Assembly (NCBI RefSeq): GCF_024305035.1 | Contig: NZ_JAMWZB010000002.1 | Coordinates: 45,404 to 109,403 of the forward strand | Source of the DNA: Algoriphagus sp. | GTDB lineage: Bacteria; Bacteroidota; Bacteroidia; Cytophagales; Cyclobacteriaceae | Reading direction: 5' to 3' | Length of the DNA: 64,000 nucleotides | Shown here: positions 1-8,410 of the stretch, in pieces | Layout: each line of letters begins with the position of its first letter | Numbering within the stretch: position 1 is the first letter of the stretch | The notes under the pieces: model-generated | Told to the model about the DNA's origin: nothing | The model's input: only the letters and a program-made list of their open reading frames with translations | The model's database searches: none | Program-made: the position numbers and the translations under genes

Positions 1-83
1 CATTGATTTTCAAAGGTCACATGGAATCTCGCAGGGTTGATCCTCATGGCATGGTGTAACTTTTTAGTCCGGCTCGATTTCAT
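1..83. repeat. Structured ~90-bp repeat, copy 1 (cut by window edge)
   Basis: This is the first of two tandem copies of a 91-bp unit. It is almost identical to positions 92-174; the visible difference is A for G in the distal arm (TGTAAC instead of TGTGAC), which breaks the internal inverted repeat GTCACA/TGTGAC. The start of the copy lies outside the window, so further tandem units to the left are possible. Diverged relatives lie at 3499-3588 and 6143-6233. Confidence 0.8.
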
Positions 84-174
84 GTGTTTATCATTGATTT
101 TCAAAGGTCACATGGAATCTCGCAGGGTTGATCCTCATGGCATGGTGTGACTTTTTAGTCCGGCTCGATTTCAT
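81..174. repeat. Structured ~90-bp repeat, copy 2
   Basis: The copy runs from a conserved end CATGTGTTTAT to a conserved end GATTTCAT. Inside are 6-bp inverted arms, GTCACA at 107-112 and TGTGAC at 146-151, and a shared core GGAATCTC. Read on the minus strand the element finishes with ATAAACACATGAA, the same end that sits just before the start codons of the genes beginning at 3492 and 6137. No transposase is encoded. It is a MITE-like or REP-like dispersed element; family membership is judged by eye. Confidence 0.8.
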
Positions 175-329
175 TTCCGAAGCGGTGTTTTGTTCATTTG
201 GGGAACTTCTAATTTTTCCCATTGCCTTACACTTTCTTCGAACGCTCGATGGTAGGCCCGTTGGAAGTCAATGCTGGATAATTTTTGGTTGTGATCTGAA
301 GGTATAAATTTATTGATCGGCGATTTCAT
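171..329 (-). CDS. Small uncharacterised protein, 52 aa
   Basis: An ATG-initiated minus-strand frame encodes a 52-residue charged protein starting MKSPINKFIP and ending NKTPLRK, with an in-frame TAA shortly upstream of the ATG. The composition looks like a real helical soluble protein (a central stretch FQRAYHRAFEESVRQWEKLE) and not like the translation of a repeat. Its stop codon TGA overlaps the outer end of repeat copy 2, so the element may have supplied or replaced the original 3' end. I do not recognise a family. It has no signal peptide or membrane segment, and it lies downstream of and co-directional with the ABC efflux operon. Confidence 0.45.
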   Translation of the reverse strand: MKSPINKFIPSDHNQKLSSIDFQRAYHRAFEESVRQWEKLEVPQMNKTPLRK

Positions 330-473
330 TTTCTTGGTGTTTTATCAATTAGGCTGGATGAATGAGCTTTCGCGTTGAAGCAAGTCAGTCGAAGGACATT
401 CGAAATCTGCATCAGAAGGCTTATTTCGGACTAATAGTTCTTTTTTCAATTCTCCATATTCGGTCTACGGTTT

Positions 474-1157
474 TTACGTAGGTTGTAAAATTCTTCCATC
501 TTTCATTTCAATTACCCGGTCTGTTTTGGCCGCGAAATCATCATCGTGAGTGACCGCAATGATGGTTTGACCCAGTTCTTGAGTTAATCGTCTAAAAGTA
601 TCAAAGACTATTTTTGAATTGACCGAATCCAAATTACCGGTCGGTTCATCTCCCATGATGAGGAGTGGATCATTGATTAAGGCACGGGCAATGGCTACGC
701 GTTGCTGTTGTCCCCCTGAGAGTTTGGACGATACTTTGTGAGCTTGATCTGCAATTCCGAGGATATCCAGCTTTTCCAGCGCCCTTTTCTGGATTTCTGA
801 TGCTGGATATTTCCGTAGTTTAAGTGCTGGAATCATCACATTTTCCAAGGCGGTGAATTCAGGTAAGAGAAAATGAAACTGAAAAACAAACCCGATGTGC
901 TCATTCCTGAATTGGGCTAAAAAGTCCGGGCTTTTTCCGGTCAATTCCGTTCCGTTGATTTTCAGCTTTCCCTCGAAATCCATATCCATGGTACTGAGCA
1001 AATACATCAGGGTAGATTTGCCACTCCCGGATTTTCCTACCAAACTTAGGAATTCGCCTTGTCGAACTTCCAAATCAATGGATTTGAGTACCTGAAAGGT
1101 TTGTGGATCGTGAAAGTACTTGCTGATCCCTTCGGTTTTAAGTAAGGTCTTTTTCAT
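474..1157 (-). CDS. ABC transporter ATP-binding protein (LolD/MacB type)
   Basis: This 227-aa protein is the ATPase of a tripartite efflux or lipoprotein-release type ABC system in the inner membrane. Walker [10 protein letters not shown] is at residues 41-49, the Q-loop region lies near residue 93 (FQFHFLLPE), the signature LSGGQQQR is at about 146-153, Walker B with DEPTGNLD ends near 177, and the switch His is in VTHDDD. Length and motifs match the MacB/LolD branch. Its start overlaps the stop of the permease gene by 4 bp (ATGA-type coupling), so it is the last gene of the operon TolC, adaptor, permease, ATPase. The substrate cannot be told from sequence. Confidence 0.92.
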   Translation of the reverse strand: MKKTLLKTEGISKYFHDPQTFQVLKSIDLEVRQGEFLSLVGKSGSGKSTLMYLLSTMDMDFEGKLKINGTELTGKSPDFLAQFRNEHIGFVFQFHFLLPEFTALENVMIPALKLRKYPASEIQKRALEKLDILGIADQAHKVSSKLSGGQQQRVAIARALINDPLLIMGDEPTGNLDSVNSKIVFDTFRRLTQELGQTIIAVTHDDDFAAKTDRVIEMKDGRILQPT

Positions 1158-2401
1158 ATCCCTCGGATGATTTCTATGGGGTCAATTTTTCCCGCTTTTC
1201 GTGAAGGCATCCATCCGGCTACCGCCGTGGTGGCTACACCAAAAACGATCCCGATCAAATAAAACTGTGGGTCAAAGCTGATGGGAAGTGCATCGATGGA
1301 AAGTAAATCTCCTCCATCGAAAGGTACTTGAGCCAAAAGCAATGAAAGAATATAGCCGACGACTAGCCCCATCAAGCTTCCCACTAAGCCAATGATGAGG
1401 GATTGAATCATAAAGATTCCCGTCACATCTTTTGCTGCAAATCCGGTAGCTTTTAGGATAGCGATATCTTTCATTTTACTATAGATTGTCATATTCAAGA
1501 TGTTGTAAATCCCAAATCCAGCAACAACTAGCAGCGTAATGGATACCGAGTAAGTCATGATGTCTCGAATGATGGCGCCAGCCAAAAGAGTGGAATTAGC
1601 CGTTTCCCAATCTTCGGCCTTATATCCGAAGGTTGCTTGGATTTTCTCTGCCTTCAGTCGGGCTTCTCGATAATTGGTTGTTTTGATATTGAGATCTGTA
1701 ATGTATCCTGCATCTTTACCTAATAGTTTTTGGACTGTGGCGATATTGGCGTAGCTTCTCACGTTGTCAATTTCTCCTAGACCAAGCTGAAAAACGCCGA
1801 CCACCTTCATCGAATAGGTAATTCCCTGTGGAGTAGTAAGGATTAATAAATCCCCTAATTTGGCGGATAATTTTTCGGCAAGTCCGGATCCGATGATCAG
1901 TCCATTTGAAGTGGTCATCAAGGCAGAAAGTGATCCTACTATCATTTTGGAGTTCAAATCGAAAAGTTTGTCCTCCTCTAGAATATCTACCCCGGCAACT
2001 GAGCCGTTAAGTTTCACCGGCCCGAAGTTATAAAACACCTGACTAGTCAGTCGGGGAGCCACCCCCAAAATCTCCGGGTCCTTTCGAAGTATATCTGCTA
2101 TTTGACGGGCATTACGGATTTTTTCACTTTCGTTTTTGGGTTTGACATTGTGTACCCAAGTGACTGCATTGGGATTGATTTTTTCCAATAGGGTAGGACG
2201 TGGTTCGGTGATGTCCTTGTACATTCGTATATCGGCGGAGGCGATTTTTGTTAAATCTTCGGTGAAATTGTTTAGTCCTGTCATCAGACTCACCATGGTG
2301 ATAAACATCCCAATCCCGAAGGTAACCCCCAACATGGCGACGAGCGTTTGTTTAGGTTTGGCTAGTAAGTGGGTTTTGGCTATTTTGAAGTTGACATTCA
2401 T
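1154..2401 (-). CDS. ABC transporter permease (FtsX/MacB family)
   Basis: This 415-aa permease has the MacB/LolCE topology: one N-terminal membrane helix at about residues 20-42, a large periplasmic MacB_PCD-like domain at about 45-270, and three C-terminal helices (about 283-305, 330-355 and 378-400) forming the FtsX domain. It ends with the conserved PSRKAGKIDPIEIIRG motif that contacts the ATPase. It overlaps the adaptor gene upstream by 4 bp and the ATPase gene downstream by 4 bp, so the three are translationally coupled. It should form a homodimer that drives periplasmic substrate out through the TolC partner. The substrate is unknown. Confidence 0.9.
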   Translation of the reverse strand: MNVNFKIAKTHLLAKPKQTLVAMLGVTFGIGMFITMVSLMTGLNNFTEDLTKIASADIRMYKDITEPRPTLLEKINPNAVTWVHNVKPKNESEKIRNARQIADILRKDPEILGVAPRLTSQVFYNFGPVKLNGSVAGVDILEEDKLFDLNSKMIVGSLSALMTTSNGLIIGSGLAEKLSAKLGDLLILTTPQGITYSMKVVGVFQLGLGEIDNVRSYANIATVQKLLGKDAGYITDLNIKTTNYREARLKAEKIQATFGYKAEDWETANSTLLAGAIIRDIMTYSVSITLLVVAGFGIYNILNMTIYSKMKDIAILKATGFAAKDVTGIFMIQSLIIGLVGSLMGLVVGYILSLLLAQVPFDGGDLLSIDALPISFDPQFYLIGIVFGVATTAVAGWMPSRKAGKIDPIEIIRGI

Positions 2402-3492
2402 GGTTTGATAAGTTGAGATTTACTAGTTAATCCCTCCAAAATTTCTACTTCAGATAAGGTTCGTATTCCCGGTCTTACCCTTATTTTTTTAATTTCCCCG
2501 GATTGATAAACTTGTACACTATCTCCTGGAAGGAGGTAATTGCTTGGAATGATCAAGGCATCTTCTTTTTCTCGAATGAGAATATTGGCCTCCAAAGCCA
2601 AGCCGGTAAATGGAGCAGGGAGTTCATCTAGTAGGGCAGCATCCACCCGCAACATCTGATCGGTGGGATCAACCTTTGCATAGATTTTAATCAATTCGCC
2701 CTTAAATTGCTGCTTGGGGAATGCATCCATTTCAAAAAGTACTTTTTGCCCCAGCTTGATTCTTCCGATATCTTGCTCGTCAATTTTTAAATTGCCGATG
2801 AAGCCCTCCATAGAACCCATAGTTCCTAGGATTTCACCGGGTCGAACTAGCTCTCCAACCTCTTTTTCGGATTGAAAGAATATTCCTTCCCGGTCACTTT
2901 TCACTTCGTAAAAATCGAGCTCATCGCTTAAGGAAAGTAAATCCCGCCGCGCAGCCTGTAATTCCTTTTTAACCTGATCCTGTTTGGAAGCAAGCTGATA
3001 TTGACTTAGCTTCCAGGCTAGGCGACTACTTTCATATGCTGTTTTCACACTTTCGTATTGAGCCTGTGAAGTAGCGCGCTGCTCAAAAAGACGGGAAAAC
3101 CGCTGATACCTGAGTGAATCGTTTTGATACTGGGTTTTGGAAATTTCCAGTGCGCTCTCTAGTTCTTGGATTACCGGACTTTGGTCAGATGCATTTTTTT
3201 GAGCGATGGAAAAAGCGGTCTGAGCTGCGGTGAGCCTGCTATCTAGGGCTTTTCCAGATATCAAAAAAAGAAGCTGACCTGCTTGGACCAATTCCCCTTC
3301 CTGTACTTCTTGGCGAATTAGAATTCCATCTGCTTGAGCACGGAGCTCGACTTGTTTTTTAGCCTCTACAAATCCAGAAGCATAAACAGCTTCCTGGACC
3401 AGTTTGATTTCAGGATTGCTAGTTTCTGGTTCCGAACAGGCGGAAAAACTTACGATCAGAGCAAGAAAGAGATAGGGGGTATAATTGTTCAT
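2398..3492 (-). CDS. Efflux periplasmic adaptor (membrane-fusion protein), lipoprotein
   Basis: A 364-aa HlyD/MacA-like adaptor linking the ABC permease to a TolC channel. I place the start at the ATG at 3492, giving an N-terminus MNNYTPYLFLALIVSFSACS with a lipobox (SFSAC). A longer frame reaching 3588 only translates the intergenic repeat element and should not be used. A biotinyl-lipoyl half-motif region (about 45-80), a long alpha-helical hairpin (about 85-200, rich in Q, L, S and K) and beta-barrel segments (about 205-330) follow. It is coupled by overlap to the permease gene. The leader consists almost entirely of a ~90-bp repeat (3499-3588). Confidence 0.88.
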   Translation of the reverse strand: MNNYTPYLFLALIVSFSACSEPETSNPEIKLVQEAVYASGFVEAKKQVELRAQADGILIRQEVQEGELVQAGQLLFLISGKALDSRLTAAQTAFSIAQKNASDQSPVIQELESALEISKTQYQNDSLRYQRFSRLFEQRATSQAQYESVKTAYESSRLAWKLSQYQLASKQDQVKKELQAARRDLLSLSDELDFYEVKSDREGIFFQSEKEVGELVRPGEILGTMGSMEGFIGNLKIDEQDIGRIKLGQKVLFEMDAFPKQQFKGELIKIYAKVDPTDQMLRVDAALLDELPAPFTGLALEANILIREKEDALIIPSNYLLPGDSVQVYQSGEIKKIRVRPGIRTLSEVEILEGLTSKSQLIKP

Positions 3493-3498
3493 TTTAGA

Positions 3499-3588
3499 GT
3501 GTTTATAACTGCTTATCAAGGGCCACATGGAATCTCGTTCAGGCAATAACCCTCCTGTTGTGTGACGTTTTTTTATTATCGATATCAT
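3499..3588. repeat. Structured ~90-bp repeat, copy 3, inside the efflux operon
   Basis: A diverged copy of the element at 81-174. It has the end GTGTTTATAACTG, the core CACATGGAATCTCG, imperfect arms GCCACA (3522-3527) and TGTGAC (3561-3566), and the outer end CGATATCAT. It fills almost the whole gap between the tolC-type gene (stop at 3593) and the adaptor gene (ATG at 3492), so it must be transcribed as part of the operon and forms the adaptor's 5' leader. Confidence 0.75.
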
Positions 3589-3592
3589 AATT

Positions 3593-4936
3593 TTAGCGGC
3601 TTGTTATGGAGGATTGACTTCGTATGCTAATTAATGCTTTGGCTGTACAAAGCTCAGCGATCGTGCCTAGGTAATGCTTTTGTTGATCGAGTAGCTCTTG
3701 CTGAACCTGAAGTAGTTCATCTACAGTGATGAGCCCTTCCACCCATTGGACACCGGCTAGGTGAAAATTGTCTTCATACAGGGCAATGACTTTTTCAAAA
3801 TTCGCCAGTAGTCTTTGGTTTTGAACCACTTCAGTCTGCAATCCGAGTTTTTCCTCCAGCAGTTTTTCCTGAGTAATCTCCTCTTGTTTTTGAGCGATTT
3901 CCCAGTCTATTTTTGCCTGATGGGAGGCAAGGCGCTGTTTCCCACCACTGAAAACATTCCACTGCAAACTGAGTCCGATAAGTCCTACTTCAAAGGCATT
4001 CTTTTCCTGTAAATTAAAGTCATTGGAGAGTGTCTGCTGATAAAACCTGCCGAGTCCAGAGAGCGTCGGAAGATAGGCGGATCTTACTTCTTTTAGGCGT
4101 TGTGCGCTAAGTTGAGTTTGCTGCTGGGCCAAGCGCCAATCGGGCAACATGTCCAATTCATAATCGATTTGGATAGCCTGTAATTTTTGGTTTTGAAGTT
4201 TTTCTAGCAAAATCAAATCTTGATTGGGGGATTCTCCGATTAATCTGAGTAAGTTTTGACAAGCTTTGTTCAACTGACTTTCTTGAAGAGCAACTTGATT
4301 TTTACTCGAAAATGCATTAGCCTGTATGCGTTGATAAGGTAGGGGCTCAAGTTCGCCTAACTCAAACCGGGCTTTTGCTGAAGAAAAAATAGAATCTGCA
4401 GCCTCGGCGTTAAGTTGGGCTAAGTTGAGGCTTTCTTGGTGCAATAGGATCAAATAATAGAGACGGGAAATTTGCTCCCTCCAAGCAAGTTGTTGGGAAG
4501 CTGAATGCAAAGGGATTAGTTCAGCTTCAAGTTTTTGGGCTTTGATTTGATTCCAAAGTTCACTATTGATCAAGGGTAAGGTAGCTTCTATTCCGAGATT
4601 GAGTTGGTATTGGGTCCCAAATTGGAGTTCAGTAAAGGTGCCCGGTGTTCCCCCTAGAGCTTCGGAAGGAATTAATTGCACGGGCAACTGTAAATAATCA
4701 TCCCAAGTCCCATAAGCTCGGATTTTTGGAAAAAGAGAAGACTGGGCTGTTTTTTCTGCCAGGCGCCCCTGTTCGATTTTCAGGGAGCGTATTTGCTCTT
4801 CAGGTGATTGGCTTAAAGCATGGTTGATTAGCTCATCCAGACTTTGAAATTGGAGTTCTTGTCCCAAACCTGAACTGCTTGTCAGAAGCCAGACCGAAAG
4901 GACCAAAATTGAAAATCGTAAACGAGAGAAAGTCAT
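3593..4936 (-). CDS. TolC-family outer-membrane efflux protein
   Basis: A 447-aa OEP/TolC-family channel. A signal peptide (about residues 1-25, ending near SSGLGQ) is followed by two internally related OEP repeats made of long heptad-like helices rich in Q, L, A and E (about 60-230 and 260-440) with short beta-strand sections between. The segment LSLQWNVFSGGKQR, typical of the second repeat, is visible. The start is an ATG at 4936. It is the first gene of the operon, followed after 100 bp by the adaptor, permease and ATPase genes. It provides the outer-membrane exit duct. Confidence 0.9.
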   Translation of the reverse strand: MTFSRLRFSILVLSVWLLTSSSGLGQELQFQSLDELINHALSQSPEEQIRSLKIEQGRLAEKTAQSSLFPKIRAYGTWDDYLQLPVQLIPSEALGGTPGTFTELQFGTQYQLNLGIEATLPLINSELWNQIKAQKLEAELIPLHSASQQLAWREQISRLYYLILLHQESLNLAQLNAEAADSIFSSAKARFELGELEPLPYQRIQANAFSSKNQVALQESQLNKACQNLLRLIGESPNQDLILLEKLQNQKLQAIQIDYELDMLPDWRLAQQQTQLSAQRLKEVRSAYLPTLSGLGRFYQQTLSNDFNLQEKNAFEVGLIGLSLQWNVFSGGKQRLASHQAKIDWEIAQKQEEITQEKLLEEKLGLQTEVVQNQRLLANFEKVIALYEDNFHLAGVQWVEGLITVDELLQVQQELLDQQKHYLGTIAELCTAKALISIRSQSSITSR

Positions 4937-5180
4937 CGATTTTTGATCAGTTGATTTCCCGAAGTTTACTTTTTGAAACTTTTTGATAAACTATAAAATC
5001 GTGAAACCGCCAAAAATTAGGCGGAAACCTAAAATAGGACTGCTAAGACCAGGATGGGTTTGGGATAAAGCTGGAAAAATTTCCGAGACCCTAATAGGAT
5101 AATTTGTCTGCTTACTTTGACTTTTTGAGATAATAACTAAAGAAATATGTGGAGTAACGTTTGATCGTCATAGATTTAAT

Positions 5181-6137
5181 TTAGGCTGGGTTTAATCGAA
5201 GCTGAATTGTTTCCACTAAATTTTTCATGAAATCCTTAGCTTCCTTTGGTTCGATGAGCTGAATTTTGTCCCCCACTGGCAAGAGCCAGCGGATAAACCC
5301 TTCGATTGAAGAATTCATAAATCTCATTTCATAATAATTTCCCCACTGGATTTCTTGGACCAAACCCATAGTATACTTGTGGGTTTTAAGGTATTTCTCA
5401 TTTTCAAGGGGAACATGAAGAACGAATTCGATCAAATGGTCTTTTTGTTTTACTTGAGCAAGATAATTTGCTAGAGTTGGATGACTAGAGGGGTTATAAC
5501 TTTCATCTCCTAATTTCATTTCATTGACTCGGTCAAGGCGAAAGGTCCTATAATCATTACGAAGTTGACACCATGCGATCAAATACCATTGCTGAAAAGC
5601 ATAAAAAATGCCCACAGGTTCAACCGTTCGTTTACTTGCTTTCTCCACTTCAAAGGTGGTGTAAACCAAATTTACCGTTAGTTTATCGACTAAGGCTTGT
5701 AAAAGCAGATTTAGGTAATTTGGGTGATGAACTGGGTTTAAGGGCTTGCCTTGAGGAATGACCATGATTTGATGGCCCAAGTTTTCCAACAAGTCTTTTT
5801 GTTGATTTTTTACTACGGCTTTGATTTTGATCATTGCTGATTGGAGGTGATGACTGCTCCCTTGATCAGTCAGATTACGAACCATTTTTTCGGCAAGGAC
5901 CAAGGCAACTCCTTCTTCTTGGGTAAACATCACTGGGGGCAGGCGATATCCTTCAACCAAAGAATAACCTTGGCCAGCCTCTCCTAAAATAGGTATTCCT
6001 GCTTTTTCTAAGGCTTTGATGTCCCGGTAGACCGTCCGAAGACTGATTTGAAACCGTCCTGCAATTTCCCGAGCCTTAATCAATCGCTTGGATTGTAGCT
6101 GTGAAAGAATGGCTGTCAGCCGATCGATCCGTTTCAT
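5181..6137 (-). CDS. YafY-family transcriptional regulator (HTH plus WYL)
   Basis: A 318-aa DNA-binding regulator. The N-terminal HTH_11/DeoR-like winged helix occupies about residues 1-60 (MKRIDRLTAILSQLQSKRLI, then AREIAGRFQISLRTVYRDIKAL). A WYL domain follows at about 130-220 (YAFQQWYLIAWCQLRNDYRTFRLDRV), with a C-terminal WCX extension to the end. WYL domains sense ligands, in some cases nucleic acids or nucleotides. The gene is divergent from a DinB-like gene, a pairing often seen for YafY regulators, so it may control that gene and itself. A structured repeat lies between the two, ending 5 bp before this ATG. Confidence 0.9.
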   Translation of the reverse strand: MKRIDRLTAILSQLQSKRLIKAREIAGRFQISLRTVYRDIKALEKAGIPILGEAGQGYSLVEGYRLPPVMFTQEEGVALVLAEKMVRNLTDQGSSHHLQSAMIKIKAVVKNQQKDLLENLGHQIMVIPQGKPLNPVHHPNYLNLLLQALVDKLTVNLVYTTFEVEKASKRTVEPVGIFYAFQQWYLIAWCQLRNDYRTFRLDRVNEMKLGDESYNPSSHPTLANYLAQVKQKDHLIEFVLHVPLENEKYLKTHKYTMGLVQEIQWGNYYEMRFMNSSIEGFIRWLLPVGDKIQLIEPKEAKDFMKNLVETIQLRLNPA

Positions 6138-6142
6138 TTTTT

Positions 6143-6233
6143 CATGTGTTTATAATTGTCTTTTGGCGGTCACAGGGAATCTCTCAAATCTAATCATCCC
6201 GGTGTGTGACGGGTAGATCATGCTTGATTTCAT
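6143..6233. repeat. Structured ~90-bp repeat, copy 4
   Basis: It shares the ends CATGTGTTTATAATTG and TTGATTTCAT with copy 2. Perfect 6-bp arms GTCACA (6169-6174) and TGTGAC (6205-6210) enclose the core GGAATCTC, and a second inner pairing GGGA/ATCCC is possible. It lies between the divergent yafY-like and dinB-like genes and ends 5 bp from the yafY-like start codon, in the same orientation relative to that gene as copy 3 to the adaptor gene. A short minus-strand frame at 6150-6341 is only a translation of this element. Confidence 0.78.
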
Positions 6234-6318
6234 CTTTTTTTTACCAAACAAACTAGCTACTGACATACTGTTGTCACTCTGGGTTTTTTTCTTTGAGCAA
6301 TCTTTTAAACAAGCTACT

Positions 6319-6807
6319 ATGAATACCTTAAAAAAACACACTGAATACCTGATTTCGAAAGATCAACTTCTTGCACACTGGCAAGGACACCGTGCACTTA
6401 CCCGGAGGGTAATTGAGGTTTTTCCAGAAGATCAGCTTTTTTCGTTTTCAATTGGGGGAATGAGGACTTTTGCCCAGTTAGTTTCTGAGTTATTGGCCAT
6501 TGCTGGTCCCGGTGTAGAGGGGTTAGCTACCGATGTTTGGAGGGAATTAGACGAAGCGGATCGATCTGGAAACGAAAAATCCAGGTTATTAGCGCTTTGG
6601 GATCAAACCACCACGAAAATCAATCAGTTTTGGCCCCAAATACCGGAAGAGCGATTTCAGCAAAAGTTAGTTGCATTTGGGCAATATGAGGATAAGGGCT
6701 ATTGTACACTGCTTTATTTTATGGACAATGAAATTCATCACCGAGGACAAGGCTATGTCTATCTTCGGGTTTTAGGGATAGAGCCTCCTGCTTTTTGGGA
6801 GCGATAA
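6319..6807 (+). CDS. DinB-family (metal-dependent hydrolase-like) protein
   Basis: A 162-aa four-helix-bundle protein of the DinB/YfiT superfamily. I chose the ATG at 6319 (MNTLKKHTEYLISK); an upstream in-frame extension runs through low-complexity sequence next to the repeat. Probable metal-ligand histidines are in the N-terminal helix (LLAHWQGHRAL) and the C-terminal motif MDNEIHHRGQGYVYLRVLG, followed by the usual EPPAFWER tail. Members bind a divalent metal and some act as thiol transferases; the substrate here is unknown. It is divergent from the YafY-type regulator and followed by a terminator. Confidence 0.85.
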   Translation: MNTLKKHTEYLISKDQLLAHWQGHRALTRRVIEVFPEDQLFSFSIGGMRTFAQLVSELLAIAGPGVEGLATDVWRELDEADRSGNEKSRLLALWDQTTTKINQFWPQIPEERFQQKLVAFGQYEDKGYCTLLYFMDNEIHHRGQGYVYLRVLGIEPPAFWER

Positions 6808-6833
6808 AGCGGAAACTTACCCATGTTTAAGGG

Positions 6834-6863
6834 AAAAAGGGGGGAAGACAATCGCCCCTTTTT
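6834..6863. terminator. Bidirectional terminator between dinB-like gene and araA
   Basis: A perfect 9-bp stem AAAAAGGGG (6834-6842) / CCCCTTTTT (6855-6863) with a 12-nt loop lies between the convergent ends at 6807 and 6891. The A- and T-runs make it usable from both strands. Confidence 0.75.
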
Positions 6864-6890
6864 GAAATTTTACTTTTTGAACTTAGGGGG

Positions 6891-8381
6891 TTACCGAAAG
6901 TAAATTTCATTCCATTTTAATTCGTTTTGAAGCTGTCTTAAGGTACTGTTCTTGTCGATGGTGATATTTTCTATTCTGGCAATTTTTGCAAAATCTTCCA
7001 AATGCTGGGTAGTTAAGCATTGACTAAAACAAGTATGATGAGCACCTCCGGCATAGATCCATGCAGCACATCCGGTATTCATATCTGGCAAAGGCTTCCA
7101 CATGACTCGGGCAACCGGTAAGTTGGGGAGCGATTCGGGTACCTCTACAGCTTCCACTTCGTTGACGACTAATCGGAATCTATTTCCCATGTCCACCAGT
7201 GAAGCGTTAAGGGATGGACCAGATTTTCCATTAAATACCAATCGGACGGGATCCTCTTTTCCCCCAATTCCTAACGGATGTACTTCACAGGAGGGTTTAT
7301 CTTTGGCTAAAACGGGGTCTACTTCGAGCATATGAGCCCCTAAAACCAATGTATTGTTAGGGTCAAAGTGATACGTGTAGTCTTCCATAAAAGCACTACC
7401 CCCCTCCAGACCCGTTCCCATGACTTTCATGGCGCGGACCAAAGCAGCAGTTTTCCAATCTCCTTCTCCGGCATAGCCAAAGCCATCTGCCATCAATCGC
7501 TGGGTTGCTATTCCGGGCAATTGCTTCATTCCATGTAAGTCCTCAAAGGTATTGGAGAATCCTTTAAATCCTCCTTCGTTTAGAAAACGGCGCATGCCTG
7601 CCTCGATTTTTGCGGCATCGAAGAGTGCATTTCTTTTTTGCCCATTTCTCAAGAGGTTTTCTGCCAAATGATAGCTAGCTTCATATTCTTCGATCAGGAG
7701 CTTCACTTCCTGTTCACTGGCTGAATTGATGTAGTGAACCAAATCTCCAACGGGAAAAGTATTTACAGAAAAGCCAAATTGAAGCTCCGCTTCGACCTTG
7801 TCTCCTTCGGTGACGCTGACATTTCTCATGTTGTCACCAAATCTGGCAAATTTTGCCCCTTGCCAATCTGCCCAAGCCGAAGCTGCCCTGGCCCAGCTGT
7901 CAATTTCTGTTTTAACTCTGAGATCTTTCCAGTGGCCTACGACCACTTTTCGTTCTATTTTCATTCTGGATACCAGAAAGCCAAATTCCCGGTCTCCATG
8001 GGCACTTTGATTGAGATTCATAAAATCCATATCAATGGCATCCCAGGGGATATCGCGATTAAATTGGGTATGCAGATGAAGAAGGGGCTTTTGGAGTATT
8101 TTTAACCCATTGATCCACATTTTTCCCGGTGAGAACGTGTGCATCCACGTGATGATCCCAATGCAGGATTTAGTTTGATTAGCCTCTTGACAAATAGCAT
8201 AAATTTCCTCCGTGGATTTGACTGTAGGCTTGAAAATAATTCGGACACTGATGGTTTCAGATTGATTTAGTTCTGCTGCTATGATTTTGGAGTGCTCGGC
8301 AACTAGCCTCAGGGTTTCATCTCCATAAAGGTGTTGGCTTCCAGTAAGAAACCAAACTTCATTTTGCTTTAACGTATTCAT
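6891..8381 (-). CDS. araA: L-arabinose isomerase
   Basis: A 496-aa enzyme converting L-arabinose to L-ribulose in the cytoplasm, the first step of the isomerase pathway. The start is taken as ATG 8381 ([20 protein letters not shown]); a TTG four codons upstream is less likely. Metal and catalytic residues fall almost exactly at E. coli positions: E306 (GEGDW), E333 (FMEDYTYH), H350 (GAHMLEVDP) and the His pair 448-449 ([10 protein letters not shown]). The gene lies 29 bp behind the sugar symporter in the same direction, so symporter and araA form an operon controlled by the proposed AraR site at 10336-10354. Confidence 0.97.
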   Translation of the reverse strand: MNTLKQNEVWFLTGSQHLYGDETLRLVAEHSKIIAAELNQSETISVRIIFKPTVKSTEEIYAICQEANQTKSCIGIITWMHTFSPGKMWINGLKILQKPLLHLHTQFNRDIPWDAIDMDFMNLNQSAHGDREFGFLVSRMKIERKVVVGHWKDLRVKTEIDSWARAASAWADWQGAKFARFGDNMRNVSVTEGDKVEAELQFGFSVNTFPVGDLVHYINSASEQEVKLLIEEYEASYHLAENLLRNGQKRNALFDAAKIEAGMRRFLNEGGFKGFSNTFEDLHGMKQLPGIATQRLMADGFGYAGEGDWKTAALVRAMKVMGTGLEGGSAFMEDYTYHFDPNNTLVLGAHMLEVDPVLAKDKPSCEVHPLGIGGKEDPVRLVFNGKSGPSLNASLVDMGNRFRLVVNEVEAVEVPESLPNLPVARVMWKPLPDMNTGCAAWIYAGGAHHTCFSQCLTTQHLEDFAKIARIENITIDKNSTLRQLQNELKWNEIYFR

Positions 8382-8410
8382 GATTGTTATCAATTAGGTT
8401 TGATAGTTAA

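Noticed and set aside
1..174. CRISPR array
   Set aside because: Two near-identical adjacent units without differing spacers, no cas genes anywhere in the window, and related single copies elsewhere; this is a dispersed repeat.
3493..3588. N-terminal extension of the adaptor protein
   Set aside because: The extra 32 residues translate the repeat; the lipoprotein signal starts at the ATG at 3492.
5010..5035. CCGCC/GGCGG inverted repeat upstream of the tolC-type gene as terminator
   Set aside because: Only a 5-bp stem and no T-run on either strand; not convincing.
6150..6341. 63-codon minus-strand frame between yafY-like and dinB-like genes
   Set aside because: Its C-terminal half is a translation of the repeat element at 6143-6233 and the rest is antisense to the dinB leader; there is no family resemblance.
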